Assembly (NCBI GenBank): GCA_030847615.1
Contig: JAUMIR010000001.1
Coordinates: 441,680,687 to 441,744,686, forward strand
Direction: 5' to 3'
DNA from: Gambelia wislizenii
Taxonomy: Eukaryota; Chordata; Lepidosauria; Squamata; Crotaphytidae
Length of the DNA: 64,000 bases
A program made the position numbers and the translations under genes. How positions within the stretch are numbered: the stretch's first letter is position 1; every line of letters starts with the position of its first letter. Below the pieces are notes generated by a model. That model saw nothing but the letters and a program-made list of their open reading frames with translations. It did no database searches and had not been told where the DNA came from. Of the stretch, positions 34,476-45,564 are shown in pieces.

Positions 34476-34692
34476 TTTTGGGGGGTGAAATTGGAAGCCT
34501 ATGGGAAGACATTTTCTAGGGTTTTATAGTAATGGTAAGGAAAGACAGACAAAATCTGCTGATTCTAAGCAACCAATTCTTCTAAGACTAAGGCCCAGAG
34601 TGACTAGTTCATTCCTCAGTTGAAGGACCTAAATCTTCCATCTTAAACTAGGCAGGATGTGGATGAGCTCTGAGGTCCCTCTTAACCTGCTA

Positions 34693-34694
<2 letters not shown>

Positions 34695-34730
<36 letters not shown>

Positions 34731-34870
34731 TTATTTCTATCCCGCCCCTCTGCAACACAATCGGGACGGCTTACAATATAAAACTCCATAGACACAGTAC
34801 CCTAGCCCACCCACCCCCTAAAATAATATTAAATTATAAAAGATTAAATCCTAAATTGAGGTGAGCTAAA
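34695..34870 (-). mobile_element. L2/Vingi-like LINE 3' tail with (AAT)n
   Basis: A 37-bp (AAT)n array, then 'ttatttctatcccgcccctc', 'caatcgggacggcttacaat' and an A-rich UTR. Same family as 12513 and 52884. Confidence 0.7.
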
Positions 34871-35009
34871 CCCATTTCACATCTGAAAACAAATTTCAGT
34901 AAGACCTGACAGTTTGTTTCAAGACTTACTTTTCCAAATTTTCCTAAACATGGTAAAACATGGGATTTTTAAAAAAATAATCGAAAGATTTAGAACAATG
35001 TATAACCTA

Positions 35010-35665
35010 TAGGTTTTCCTTGGTTTTTTTTCTGGGCTTGTGAGGCCATGTTCTGGAAGTGTTTATTTCTGATGTTTCACCTGCATCTGTGGCTAGCATC
35101 CTCAGAGAATGGTTGGGTAGGAGTCGGGGGGGTTATATACTGTGAGCCCCTGTTGGAGAGGATATGTAAATTTGTGTATTTGAATGGCTAGTTTCTGGGT
35201 GGAGATATGCAAGGAGGATTAGTGTCTGTTTGGCTAATGATCCATTGTCTGCTGGAAATCCCCAAACACCTGGACAACTTCAACAGGAAAGAAGAAACCC
35301 TAAATGTAAACAAAATCTGGCTGCCAGTCCTGAAAAACACTAAAATCAAAACTCAACCCATGCAAATGAACTCCACCCAGGGACAGGGGGATTTCCAGCA
35401 GACAATGGACCATTAGCCAACAATTAGCCAAATAGACACTAATCCTCCTTGCATATCTCCACCCAGAAGCTAGCCATTCAAATTCACAAATTTACATATC
35501 CTCTCCAACAGGGGCTCACAGTATATAAACACACTCCTACCCAACCATTCTCTGAAGATGCCAGCCACAGATGCAGGCGAAATGTCAGAAATAAACTCTT
35601 CCAGAACATGGCCTCACAAGCCCAGAAAAAACCCAAGGAAAACCTATGGATGCCAGCCGTGAAAG
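35010..35665. mobile_element. Penelope-like terminal unit: large inverted repeat
   Basis: Arms of about 255 bp at 35010-35263 and 35388-35646 are inverted copies separated by 124 bp. The right arm reads 'gatgccagccacagatgcag', 'gcgaaatgtcagaaataaac', and runs on into 'gtgaaagccttcgacttcac', wording I associate with the 3' part of vertebrate Penelope-like elements. Such elements are known for inverted and tandem terminal copies. No reverse transcriptase is present between the arms. ORFs across it are by-products. Confidence 0.65.
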
Positions 35666-35744
35666 CCTTCGACTTCACAATGTATAATCTGGTAAAACAG
35701 AATTCTCTGAAGATACAATCCAGTGCTCCATGTACAGAAACACA

Positions 35745-35912
35745 ATTTCTCCAAGGAAGCCTTTCCAAAAAGCAAACCTTGCTGTTCACCATTTTACATG
35801 AGGAATACCATTTTACTTTGCCATTGTCTATAATGGGACTTGAGCATCCAAGGCTTTTGGTATCCACAAGGGGTCCTGAAGCCAAACCTCAGTGGATACT
35901 GAGGGCCCACTG
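35745..35912. mobile_element. Tigger/pogo-like MITE, one end only
   Basis: The right terminus is the complement of CAGTGGGCCCTCAGTATCC next to TA. The inside has 'ccaaaaagcaaaccttgctg' and 'ctataatgggacttgagcat' as in 45342. The left terminus is missing. Confidence 0.8.
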
Positions 35913-37365
35913 TAGGTATATAACATATATAACAGAGGAGCTGTCTGAATAAAATTCAAGGTCTGCCTGAAAGCTCACAACCAAGGCAAGAACGCCCAGC
36001 CACACTGTTGCAAATTCAGCGTGTTGTTTCTGCATTTTGGCTAATAAGTAGTAGAAGAGGTGATCAAGTGACACATAGTTGTGTGTGAGCTTCAGCTTAT
36101 CAAATCTTCTTTCTAGACTATAGAAGCTTAAAAATTAAAAGTAGAACAAATTTTTATTAGCTTCTTTTTAAGTACAGAACAGAAAACCAGCACAGCTGGT
36201 GGCAACCTTTTTCATATTGTTCCAGATTCCTTTACTTATGCCAGAGCTTAACTAATGAGTTGATTTGAACCATTTTTATGCAGTTCATTAGAAGCTGAAA
36301 TCCAACAAAAATGTATATCCTTTGAGGAAGGTAAAGAAATACATTTGATGCTTAGTCTCTTTGCAATAAAACAAGTGTTTCCAAATTCAGTTCCATTATA
36401 CCATAAATGTTACTAAAAACAGCCTTTCAGTTAAATAGAAGACAGAACTCATGAAGTGATCCTATTTATTATTTTAGCAGAAAATATTAATATTTGTTTT
36501 TCAGTAAATAGTTCAATAAAAAGAAAGTTTAACAACAGCAGAAATTTCCCCATCAAATCCGTTTATTAAGCATCACACATGAAAAAAAGATTTTGGGAAT
36601 TAAACCCAGAAACAAGCAGGTGAAAGTGTGTGTGTGTGTGTTTAAATAAAATTACCTTGCACATATTCTACCATTATTTTTGCAGTAACAGGGTCTGCAA
36701 AAATCTGAAAGTAATAGAAACACAGCTATTTGATGAGATAAACGAATTTATACCAAGCTTGCTTTTTCGAGATACCCGTGGAGCAAACAGTCCTAAGGGA
36801 CAAAATATAACAAGAAAAAGATGGAGTCTGAACTCAAAGCAAACATAAAAGCTTTACTTACAAAAAAATCAATTACACAGTCCAATTTGTTTTTACCAGA
36901 AGGCAAAGAAAACCTGGTTAGCATGTTTCAGCATCCAAACACCTTCCCTAGATCTATACATGTTTCACCAAACATTACATGACGGCAATTTCTAAGAAAC
37001 AAACTAGCAATTAGACCCACCTGTCTAAAGTGCCTGTACTCTGTTCACACTTCATGCCGTATCTTAAAGTGACAGCATATTAAAATGTCAATACAATATT
37101 TGTGTACATTATATTTATATATGTAATGCAAAAGCAACAAGAAGTGCAATTAAATTCACACCCAGAGTACAATGAAGTTCAGTCCATTGCACATATAGGG
37201 AGGAGGGGGAAAAATAGGAAACCACTTTTAAAGCATGTGTAACAAACACACAAAATAAACTGCAAATTAATATGATTCCATCAATAAAGGAAGTACAGTG
37301 TTTCTTTAATGCAGTGTCATTTCTTGAGATAATAAGTTGTCAGCAGCAGAGAGCCGTTCATCTAA
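35913..37365. other. No recognised feature
   Basis: AT-rich unique-looking sequence with a short (GT)n at 36627-36641. No exon supported. Confidence 0.45.
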
Positions 37366-37662
37366 GGACTTTTCCGGACATCTTAAATGTAACGGAAGCA
37401 GCCTCGCCACGTTACGAGGCTGCTGCGCTGCAGGGCGTCCCTTTCGCATGACGCCCGTCCCTGCCGGTACTGTTGCGGTACCGCAGGGACATTTGAGTGT
37501 TATATTTCGGCGATTTTCTGACATATAACACTCAAATGTCCCTGCGGTACCGCAACAGTACCGGCAGGGATGGGCGTCATGTGAAAGGGACGCCCTGCAG
37601 CGCAGCAGCCTCACAATGTGGCGAGGCTGCTTCCGTTACATTTAAGACGTCCGAAAAAGTCC
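37366..37662. mobile_element. Palindromic Harbinger-like MITE
   Basis: Two 140-bp arms (37366-37505, 37523-37662) are inverted copies around a 17-bp loop. Termini GGACTTTTCCGGACATC and the complement GGACTTTTTCGGACGTC. Flanked by TAA on both sides (37363-37365, 37663-37665), the 3-bp TWA duplication typical of PIF/Harbinger elements. GC- and CpG-rich, with an internal GGTACTGTTGCGGTACC palindrome. Arm differences include a CpG-rich ACGTTACG against ACATTGTG. No coding capacity. Confidence 0.87.
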
Positions 37663-38499
37663 TAAGAGTGGAATACAGGAATATACTCTAAGCCATAAAT
37701 AGCATTGTTAGATCGAATCAGTGATGATGGGATCAACCTAGACTGTTGTAAATTCCATCCAGTAAATGGGTCAATTCTTGCTGAGACTAACATGGGATAC
37801 AGGTCTAAGAAATGAAACATGATTTTACTTTGCACATCTCAGTGTTTAAAATGTAAAATTATCAAGGGTGAGTTAAAGATGGATCTTTGTGTGTATGTGA
37901 ACAATTTTGGAAATGGTGCTTCTCACAATTCTTTGAACATTGGTCTATAGGGTAAAGGGAATGTTTACCCATTCAGAAGGAGGACTATAATTGTTTGGAT
38001 AGTACTGTCTCATACTCTTAACTGGTTTTAAAACCAGTATTGAGGTCATACTTTTATTAGGTCAGCCTAGTAAAGGCATTACCAGAATGTGGATTCTGGA
38101 ATTTGTATTGTGGCCAACACAACATCCACACTACCTAGTCTTTCAACTGATTTGGTTTGCCTCTGGTGACGCCATCTATATCGGTCTATATGACAGATCT
38201 ATATGGAAATCCATATGATGTTCGCTCGGCTTTTGTTCTATGAACACTGTCAGGACAAATGGCAACTTGATCACATCCTGGACTTCTGACTGTCTCAGGA
38301 AGCTTGGTGCCCCCATTTAATGGGCTGGATCCAGGACCTGCCTTCTGTTGATGGAAAGTACACTTACCTGGTTTTGGGGGATTCCGTCTTCTCAGCATCA
38401 GCACTGACCCCACTCAGCAGGGTCCCTTTAACCTCGTATTTTGTTGTGTTTTGGGGGAGCTAGAGAAACTGCCATGAGTAGGCAGTAGTAGAGGCTAAT
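37663..38499. other. No recognised feature
   Basis: Unique-looking; short AT palindromes such as 'tatatggaaatccatat' near 38200. Confidence 0.4.
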
Positions 38500-38671
38500 G
38501 GCTCCAGTGTCAGTCTGGTGACAAATCCATTCTGGGTTTTATTCCAAAGTTCAAAGGAGCTATCCAAGATGTTGAACCCTATTCCTAACATAGTTTTAGC
38601 AACTTGGATAGCTCCTTTAAAATTTGTACTAAAACCTGGAGTGGATTCACAGCTGCACTGACACTGGAGCC
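38500..38671. repeat. Inverted repeat, ~70-79 bp arms
   Basis: Left arm 38500-38578 begins 'ggctccagtgtcagtctgg' and ends 'caaaggagctatccaag'; right arm 38603-38671 is its diverged complement, ending 'ctgcactgacactggagcc'. Probably a MITE, but no target duplication is readable. Confidence 0.7.
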
Positions 38672-40289
38672 ACCACCCTCAGGGGGTAGGAAATGGTGGG
38701 TAGATCTCTTTCCATTAGCCCAGATGTATGTACTTTAAGGTTGGGTCCTACCCATTAAATATGCTGGATGAAGGAATTTGGGACCTTTAGTATAAAAACA
38801 GGGTATTTTCCAAGTTCCAGGGATGACATTGTATGTAGGCAGTTACCTCCTGAAAGAAGCAGTTGTAGACCTCTAGTTATTTTTTATTACTGCAACTTTT
38901 TATTATTATAGCTATAGTAGTATATCCACAGGTAAGTTTTCATAATGAGGCATGTTAAACGGGGTAATTAAAAATAGTTCTGGCATCACACTGCTCTGCC
39001 TATAAAGCAGAGCTTATATCGTTTATACTTTCACTAGCCGCCTCTTTCTAATTATAGAGGGTTAAAACATTGTTACTGCTTCTTCAGAAATATTTTTGCA
39101 TCCTCTGGAGAAATGAATAATAAAAATGGAACTTGCTCTTGCCAAAAGCACACTGAAGATGGTATTTTTTACTCGTAAGCGGCTCACTGTGAGGATTCTT
39201 GTTTCTCAAAAGCCCCTCTAGGCCTAGAATACACAGCGCTACATCTGCTAGCAAAAACACGCAGAAAGCTCATAAAGCAAGATATTATCTGACTTTTTAT
39301 TTATTTACAGGATTGATTTGGCAACCATTAGCTTAATACAGTTATTTTTAGGGCCTTATTTAAATATGGCATTAATGGCCAACTTTTATGAGAAGTATTG
39401 GCAGTGCTACAGTTACACAGCACTTCCAAGCATTTGCGGCTCTCTTTTGTATGAGCAATTTCTAATAGCCAGTGAATTGAAACACACACACGCGCGCACA
39501 CACACACTGTAAAGAGGTAGACCATGCCTCCTCTTCACAGATATGTTAAACAGAGGCTGTACCCATAAATTATCTCACATTAAGTTTAGATGCATGGAAA
39601 AATGTTAAATATAGGGGCCTTTGTATTATCTTTAAAACAAAGTGGTTCCTTGGTTACTTAATTCAGACATGTTCTGTCGCTGGTTAGAAATCAGGCATGA
39701 CAGTGGTCTAACCCTGAATTTTTGTCCCTGGGTAAGAAACTAGGCATGACCACAGTCTATCCTGATTGTGACTTAATGTTTTATACCACTGAGAAATCAT
39801 TAACATCTGTTAATAACCCACCCAGTCACTCTGTTAAATGTTTTGAAATATCTTGTGTGCACTTTAGATGTCTCCAACTTCATCCCATTTAACCTTTCCC
39901 AGCTGCTTCATTCTTATTTTAAATATTCCTTTAAAATGTATACATAACAATATATATTTTTTTTAAAAAATGCCTGCTCCTTTTTATTCCAATTATTCCT
40001 CTTCTTTAGCTCCAAACCTCTGCTCATTCCCTACTCCAACCCATTTTTAAACATGTATTTTTCTTGTAAATATAAACCACAGTACTTTCCACTATTTCCA
40101 TTCCTAATATGATTTTATGATTTCCTGTTATACAGGATTTTAAAATACACATACACATCGTATTCATATGTAGACAGTGATGGATTTTTCTCTACAAAAC
40201 AACCCCCTATTTACATGTATATTTCTTCATTCCAAAACCTTGTTTGGGAAAAAGAAACACACGAAGCTACAAAGGAGAAAAAAAAATAT
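38672..40289. other. Mostly unique DNA
   Basis: No transposon recognised. An imperfect direct duplication of about 60 bp lies at 39685-39770 ('aaatcaggcatgacagtgg' and 'aaactaggcatgaccacag'). The stretch 39060-39470 is repeat-free and a candidate for conserved non-coding DNA. Confidence 0.4.
39482..39508. repeat. (CA)n(CG)n(CA)n array
   Basis: ACACACAC, then CGCGCG, then CACACACACAC. Confidence 0.93.
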
Positions 40290-40517
40290 GTTTAGATTCC
40301 ACCTAAACATTAGGAAGAACTTCCTGATAGTAAGAGCTGTTCAGAAGTGGAATTCACTGCCTCGGAGTGTGGTGGAGTCTCTTTCTTTGGAAGTTTTTAA
40401 ACGGAGGCTGGATGGCTATCTGTCAGGAATGATTTGATTGTGTATTTCTGCATGGCAGGGGGTTGGGCTGGATGGTCCTTCTGGTCTCTTCCAACTCTTT
40501 GATTCTATGGTCCTATG
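40290..40517 (+). mobile_element. CR1 LINE, 3' end
   Basis: Open-frame remnant FRFHLNIRKNFLIVRAVQKW and SLSLEVFKRRLDGYLSGM, then the 3' UTR and terminal TTGATTCTATGGTCCTATG. 5'-truncated within the ORF end. Confidence 0.93.
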
Positions 40518-40928
40518 AGTAAAACTATGCATTTTGGAAAAGGATATCAATTTATGTAGCAAATTCTGAACAGCTACTAGGAAGAAACCAATAAAAACCT
40601 TGTCGTATTGGGAAATGATGGAAGAAGTACATTTTAAGTGGGCAAAGCATAATTCATCTTACAGTTGTTTTCAATCTGTATTAACTGACAGAAGCCTGCT
40701 AAGTAACAGGTGGTTTTAAAATTAGGAGCTCACCAGTGTGGGATCTGAAATTATGTTCTGAATTTTCCTTATAAAATGTTACCTACACTTGTTCTGTTGT
40801 AATACATGAGATTTAAGAGGGTCATAAGAAAAGCAAATGGGACTTCAGTCCCATTTTTTGAAAAAAGGTGGAGTACAAATCAGATTAAATAAATCAACAG
40901 ATCTACATGTGGTATGTATGTGATAGTA

Positions 40929-41157
40929 AGGAGCCCTGGTAGTGCAGTGGTTAAATGGTGGTACAGTAGCCACAACATTGTGAGTTTATCCTATAGGACT
41001 CCAAGGTTGATTCAGCCTTCCATCCTTCCACAGGTTGGTAAAATGAGTACCCAGCTTGTTGGGGGGCAATTTAGCTAACACACTGTAAACTGCTTAGGGA
41101 GTGCTTTGCACTGATAAGCAATATAGAAATATAAATGCTATTGCTATTGCTATTGAT
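40929..41157 (+). mobile_element. tRNA-derived SINE with L2-like tail
   Basis: Head 'gagccctggtagtgcagtgg', middle 'taaaatgagtacccagcttg', tail 'cactgtaaactgcttaggga', ending in a (GCTATT)n run at 41137-41157. A tRNA-like head joined to an L2/CR1-like LINE tail. Confidence 0.75.
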
Positions 41158-41446
41158 ACCCTGAAGGAGCTATCGATGGAGACAAACTTCAGCTCTTTGC
41201 CATAATGCATTTTTGCAGGAGGCTAGGTTCTACTCAAAGAAGTTAATCTTCCTCCTCTGTCACTGGTCCTACTGTTAATATCTAAAAACGTAACATCAGC
41301 ACCACATCTTTCCCCCTTCTCTCTCCCGGGTTTGTGGGGAAGTCCCACCAACCCAACGATCCACTGCTAGAACATTTGTATAGAGAAGAGGGGAGGGAGA
41401 ATGAGAGGGGCCTCTTGGCCACATTGAGCCAAAGATATCTCACACA

Positions 41447-41547
41447 GCTTGGAAAAGTTACTTTTACGACTACAATTGCCAGAATCCCCCAGCCTGCAAC
41501 ACCAGTTGTTTAAAAAAAAAAGTCCTGTACTTGTTTCCAAGCTCTGA
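41447..41547. mobile_element. hAT-like MITE with ACTACAA arms
   Basis: Left 'cagcttggaaaagttacttt' and 'cgactacaattgccagaatc'; right 'tgtacttgtttccaagctct'. Outer ends are inverted copies of each other. Confidence 0.72.
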
Positions 41548-42230
41548 TGCTGGAGTACATGGGTAATATGGGTCCTGGAAAGACTGGGGTGCCAGTCACA
41601 CGACAGAAATTGTCGCGTTACCTACCGGGACAAAGTGATAACGAATCCGTCCCTCGCTGTTTATACGATTTATGTCTCTGATATGGATATCCCGTGTGGT
41701 CCCGTGACTGATATTTACACGTCCATAGTTCCGGTTTTGTTTAGGTTTTAATTTTTTTATTTTTTTTTTGGCTGTCAATCAAAGATGTGATTACTCGTGT
41801 TTTCACAACCTCGGGTGACGCACTTCCCTTAGAGTTCCGTGCCACGAGCGATGCTATTGGCTGGCTGGGGTGGTGGGGGAGAGAGGGGGGCAGAGGTTTG
41901 TTATTCCCCCTTTGCTTCTTGAACATTTTAACCCCTTCAGAAGAGGCAGAAAGCATTTTTAAAGATCCAGACTAAGATCTTTTGCTCAGACGCAGGAACG
42001 AAAGAGTGCTTTCCATTTGAAATCAAGCGAGTGAGGGGGATGGGAGGGGAGGGGAGGCATCGTATTCCCCTTGCCTCTGTAAAATGTTAACCCTTACAAC
42101 ACAGATTAGCTGCAGAGTTCATGCTTCAAACCAGCTACAAACAGGCTGTTTTGAAACACACAGACACAGAGAGGGGGAAGTTAAGAGATGTTCATTCGCT
42201 CAGAGGCTGGAATATTTTACTGTGCCCGTC

Positions 42231-42364
42231 CACCACGATCTCTCTGTTCAGAACCAGGGAGGATCTGCCCACCACGATCTCTCTGTTCAGAACCAGGGAG
42301 GATCTGCCCACCACGATCTCTCTGTTCAGAACCAGGGAGGATCTGCCCACCACGATCTCTCTGT
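42231..42364. repeat. 39-bp tandem repeat, 3.4 copies
   Basis: Units start at 42231, 42270, 42309 and 42348 with CACCACGATCTCTCTGTTCA, practically identical. The period is a multiple of three, so all frames across it stay open; the ORFs here are an artefact of the repeat. Confidence 0.96.
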
Positions 42365-42410
42365 AGCATGCAGTGTAGAAATCCATTTAAAAAGGTGATT
42401 GAGTACATTC

Positions 42411-42433
42411 GCGCGTGCGCACACACACACACA
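42411..42433. repeat. (CG)n(CA)n array
   Basis: GCGCGTGCGC followed by (AC)n, inside the CpG-rich element. Confidence 0.92.
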
Positions 42434-42897
42434 TCAACCTTCATGCAGCTGGAAGGGATGCCTTTGTTTTCGGCTGGTGAGGCTGGATCTGTTGAACGGG
42501 TGACTGACCCCTCCTTTTCTGGTCTCTGAGCTCTAAGCCCGCCCCCAGTCACCATTTCCGGTCATCCCAGTACCGAGACTTTTTGTCCCACGCTGTTTAC
42601 ATTTCCGATTTTCCGAATCCTCCAGTGACTTTTTTAAAAACCGGCACAACCTGCGGGACTGGAAGTCCCGCAGGTTGAGGGATAAAAGGTGGCCCCCCTT
42701 CCGAAAATCACGTACCCGACCCGATGTACGTGTAAACTGCCAGGGATAGACACGAATTCTTCCCAGGACATTTTCATCGTGTAAACGGCCCCTGGGAGTA
42801 AAATCAAGTGGAACATCAAAGCAGAACCAAATGAATGTCAGTCTGTAAGCAAGCAAATGGCAACCAGTCAGGCTGGAGCCTGGCAGCCTGGAAAGAG

Positions 42898-43010
42898 AAC
42901 CCAGAATTTGAAAAAGTTACTTTTCTGGACTACTTGTCAAGTATATTCCAACTAGTATGGCCATTGTGCTGGCCAGGCTATTCTGGGACTTATAATGCAA
43001 AAAAGTTGTT
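42898..43010. mobile_element. hAT-like MITE with ACTAC arms
   Basis: 'gaatttgaaaaagttacttt' and 'tctggactacttgtcaag' on the left; 'ggctattctgggacttataa' and 'gcaaaaaagttg' on the right. Diverged family member. Confidence 0.6.
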
Positions 43011-45341
43011 ATTACAAACCTTAAGAGCAGATAGGTAGAGAAAAAAGGATGAAGCAAGCCAATGTGTAGGCATCCTAGACCAAGAGTAACAGGCAAACAT
43101 TCAGGGCTGACCTAGGAGCATTTATAGCCATACCTCAACTGTTTATATATCATCTGTCTGCACCCTTATTTCTCTGCCCAGCCATACTCTAATTGGACAA
43201 TAAAGATACTCATTGTCACTGTAACCCTTTGGGAATTTCATATCTGTGCCTGGAGCCACAGTGGCTGAGATGCTACTGAATGGTGGTGTAGTTACACTAG
43301 ATTACCACTGTTTGCTGTTGCACATGCAATGGTTGCCATTGTGAAAATGCAACTTCTACTTGTGCAAAGAGGTTCTGGATGTGCACAAGTGGTGAAAATG
43401 TCAAACTGGTCATGCTATGCTCCATTACGTGAGTGGTTTGACACAATCAGATTCTAGCCACTGACTCTGAACATACCCTAGTACTGAATTGAGAATAAAA
43501 TACTACTAGAAAAGTTGGGGTTATAATGCTGAATGCAATGTAGCCAGTTTCTAACACAGCCCATTCTAGCTGCCTGTGTGCGATGCCTCCTTATGTCCAT
43601 TGCTTTTTCTGTAGATTAATGATTAGTGAAGAACATGGGAGAAAGCCAATACTGTAATTTTTCTTCCCATAAGAGATGTTATATGAAGGTGTATTCATAA
43701 CAGTGCCCCATACTGTACACAGCACAAAAGTAGAGTGTAGTGCTATATTATGAAAGACAATGTTTTAGAAACAAGGTTTTTGAAAACCTGTGCAGCTTCC
43801 ACAATAAAGCCTGAGACTTTCTGACCCCCTTTCTGGCAACTGCAACATGAAAACAGATTTAATCAACTGCAGCTTTTTCCACTACAAGGAAATACATCCC
43901 ATACTTTAAGTAATTTCCATTTCTGTCGTACCAGAGACAGTACAGAAGAGTGAGTAAACACATGGTATTAGCATGTGCTTTTAAAAGATGCAATTACTGA
44001 AGTGGATTATAGAAGAAAACTTAAGGTTCCTGACAAATCACCAATGGCATCCCCATTGCCCTAGGTATTATGCTGTCATGTATTACATTCCCAGATGCAG
44101 TGACCAACAGTTTCAGAGTGATCAGAAAACTCCAAGAAGCATAACATACAAGGTTGTTGCTCAGAACTGAAACTTTGAGGACACACAGTATAATAAAAAC
44201 ATATTATAATCTATCCAATCTGGCAGGCTTCCATACCCTTACCCTCAACCCCAACATCACCTTCCCTTATAATGTCCAGCTCCTTTTCCCCAAGCCAATT
44301 TTGCAGCTGTAGGCTTATCTTTCCATTACCATTAGAAACTGCTATTACTCCTCTCCAGAGTTGGCAAGGAACACCCATTAACAAGCACAGAGAAATGAAA
44401 ACACAATTAACACCAAGTTTACAGAACTATACAGAAAATGGTAGGAACAGGCAACATCAGGGGCCAACCTTGACATATGCTGACATAGGAATAAATAAGA
44501 TTTGGAAGTAGCAGAAATGCAACTTAAAAACAGTGTTCTCCCAACACATTAGATGTTTGTTTAAAATATTTTAAACACCACCTTTCAGCAGAAATTAAAG
44601 GATGGTGTTAACAAAAATCAAAGAATATATTAATGAAATATGATAAATAACAATGTTATTAATGTTTAAATGTTTGTTTATATTATGATAATGTTAAAAT
44701 ATTATAAAGATGTTATTTATAAGAGCTCCCAGGGTCCAGGATTTTTGAAGCAAAATCAAATATATTAATAGTGTATAATAAATAACAAACATTAACATTC
44801 AGTGACAAGAACAGCTTCCATTAGCAAAACAGGACGAGGGTGAAATCCTTGCTTCTCCTTCCAGCCAACTGTGTATCCCCAAAACCAGCTGTAGAAGGCT
44901 GGGGACACCCCCCCCCCATAACCAGTTTTCAGTCATGGGGAGTATGTAGGGAAGGAGGGAAGGAGAAGAGTGTTCTGTTGTGCTAGCAGGCATTTTGCTT
45001 GTCTGGTGCTGGATGTAGGCCAAAGTTATTAGTCAAAATATAATAACAATTCTATGATTCTACGATTCTAACAGTGGACTTTATTGTACATTATTAAAAT
45101 TATTGTATAGCAATGTTAAGTATAATAAGTAACAATGTTATAAATGTTAAAATAAAGAACAAAATACTTTATATTTGAAGGAGTTGCTATTCCTCAGTTA
45201 CCAATACACTCAAATTCCTCTAGTTCTAAGTCCCCCTTCATGATTTTTCCAGTGTCACAGGGTCAGATTTTCTCTTAGTCATACTTAACTGAATACTAAA
45301 ATGATCATCAACCTGTATCCCATATGGCAATATTGAAATTA
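43011..45341. other. No recognised feature
   Basis: Mostly AT-rich unique DNA. The text 'taaataacaatgttattaat' near 44640 recurs in diverged form near 44785 and 45130, suggesting an old local duplication. A short CR1-type ATTCTATGATTCTACG lies at 45049-45067. Confidence 0.4.
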
Positions 45342-45564
45342 CAGTTGTCCCTCCGTATCCACGAATTTAAGTATTCATGGCTTGAAAATATTCTTTAAAA
45401 AAATAATAATCCAAAAAGCAAACCTTGATTTTGCCATCTTATATAAGGGATACCATTTTGCTATGCCATTGCATATCATGGGACTTGAGTATTCACAGAT
45501 TATTTTCAAGCCATGAATACTTAAATCTGTGGCTACCAAATCCGTGGATACAGAGGGACAACTG
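45342..45564. mobile_element. Tigger/pogo-like MITE with identical-type ends
   Basis: TA-flanked. Left terminus CAGTTGTCCCTCCGTATCC; right terminus complement of CAGTTGTCCCTCTGTATCC. Unlike 25223, both ends are the 'GTCCCTCCGTATCC' type and both are followed by 'aagtattcatggcttgaaaa', so the last ~65 bp is repeated in inverted form. The middle matches the 25223 copy. Confidence 0.87.

Larger units (their letters stand above)
41584..42794. mobile_element. CpG-rich inverted-repeat element, hAT-like ends
   Basis: The left end reads 'ctggggtgccagtcacacga' and 'cagaaattgtc'; the complement of the right end reads 'caggggccgtttacacgatg' and 'aaaatgtc'. The similarity continues further in (about 'gtttatacg' against 'gtttacacg'), so this is a long, diverged inverted repeat. 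Inside are a 39-bp tandem array, a CG/CA array and the palindrome CCTGCGGGACT/AGTCCCGCAGG at 42650-42676. CpG is frequent throughout, unlike the flanks. No transposase and no clear target duplication; superfamily tentative. Confidence 0.6.

Noticed and set aside
35449..35952. 167-codon frame as a gene
   Set aside because: It crosses the Penelope-type inverted repeat and then a Tigger-like MITE; a chance frame through two repeats.
42231..42364. A CRISPR array
   Set aside because: Units are contiguous 39-bp repeats without unique spacers, and the sequence is vertebrate.
42084..42529. Repeated-peptide ORFs (104-113 codons, both strands)
   Set aside because: A 39-bp repeat keeps all frames open when one unit is open; no evidence of a protein.
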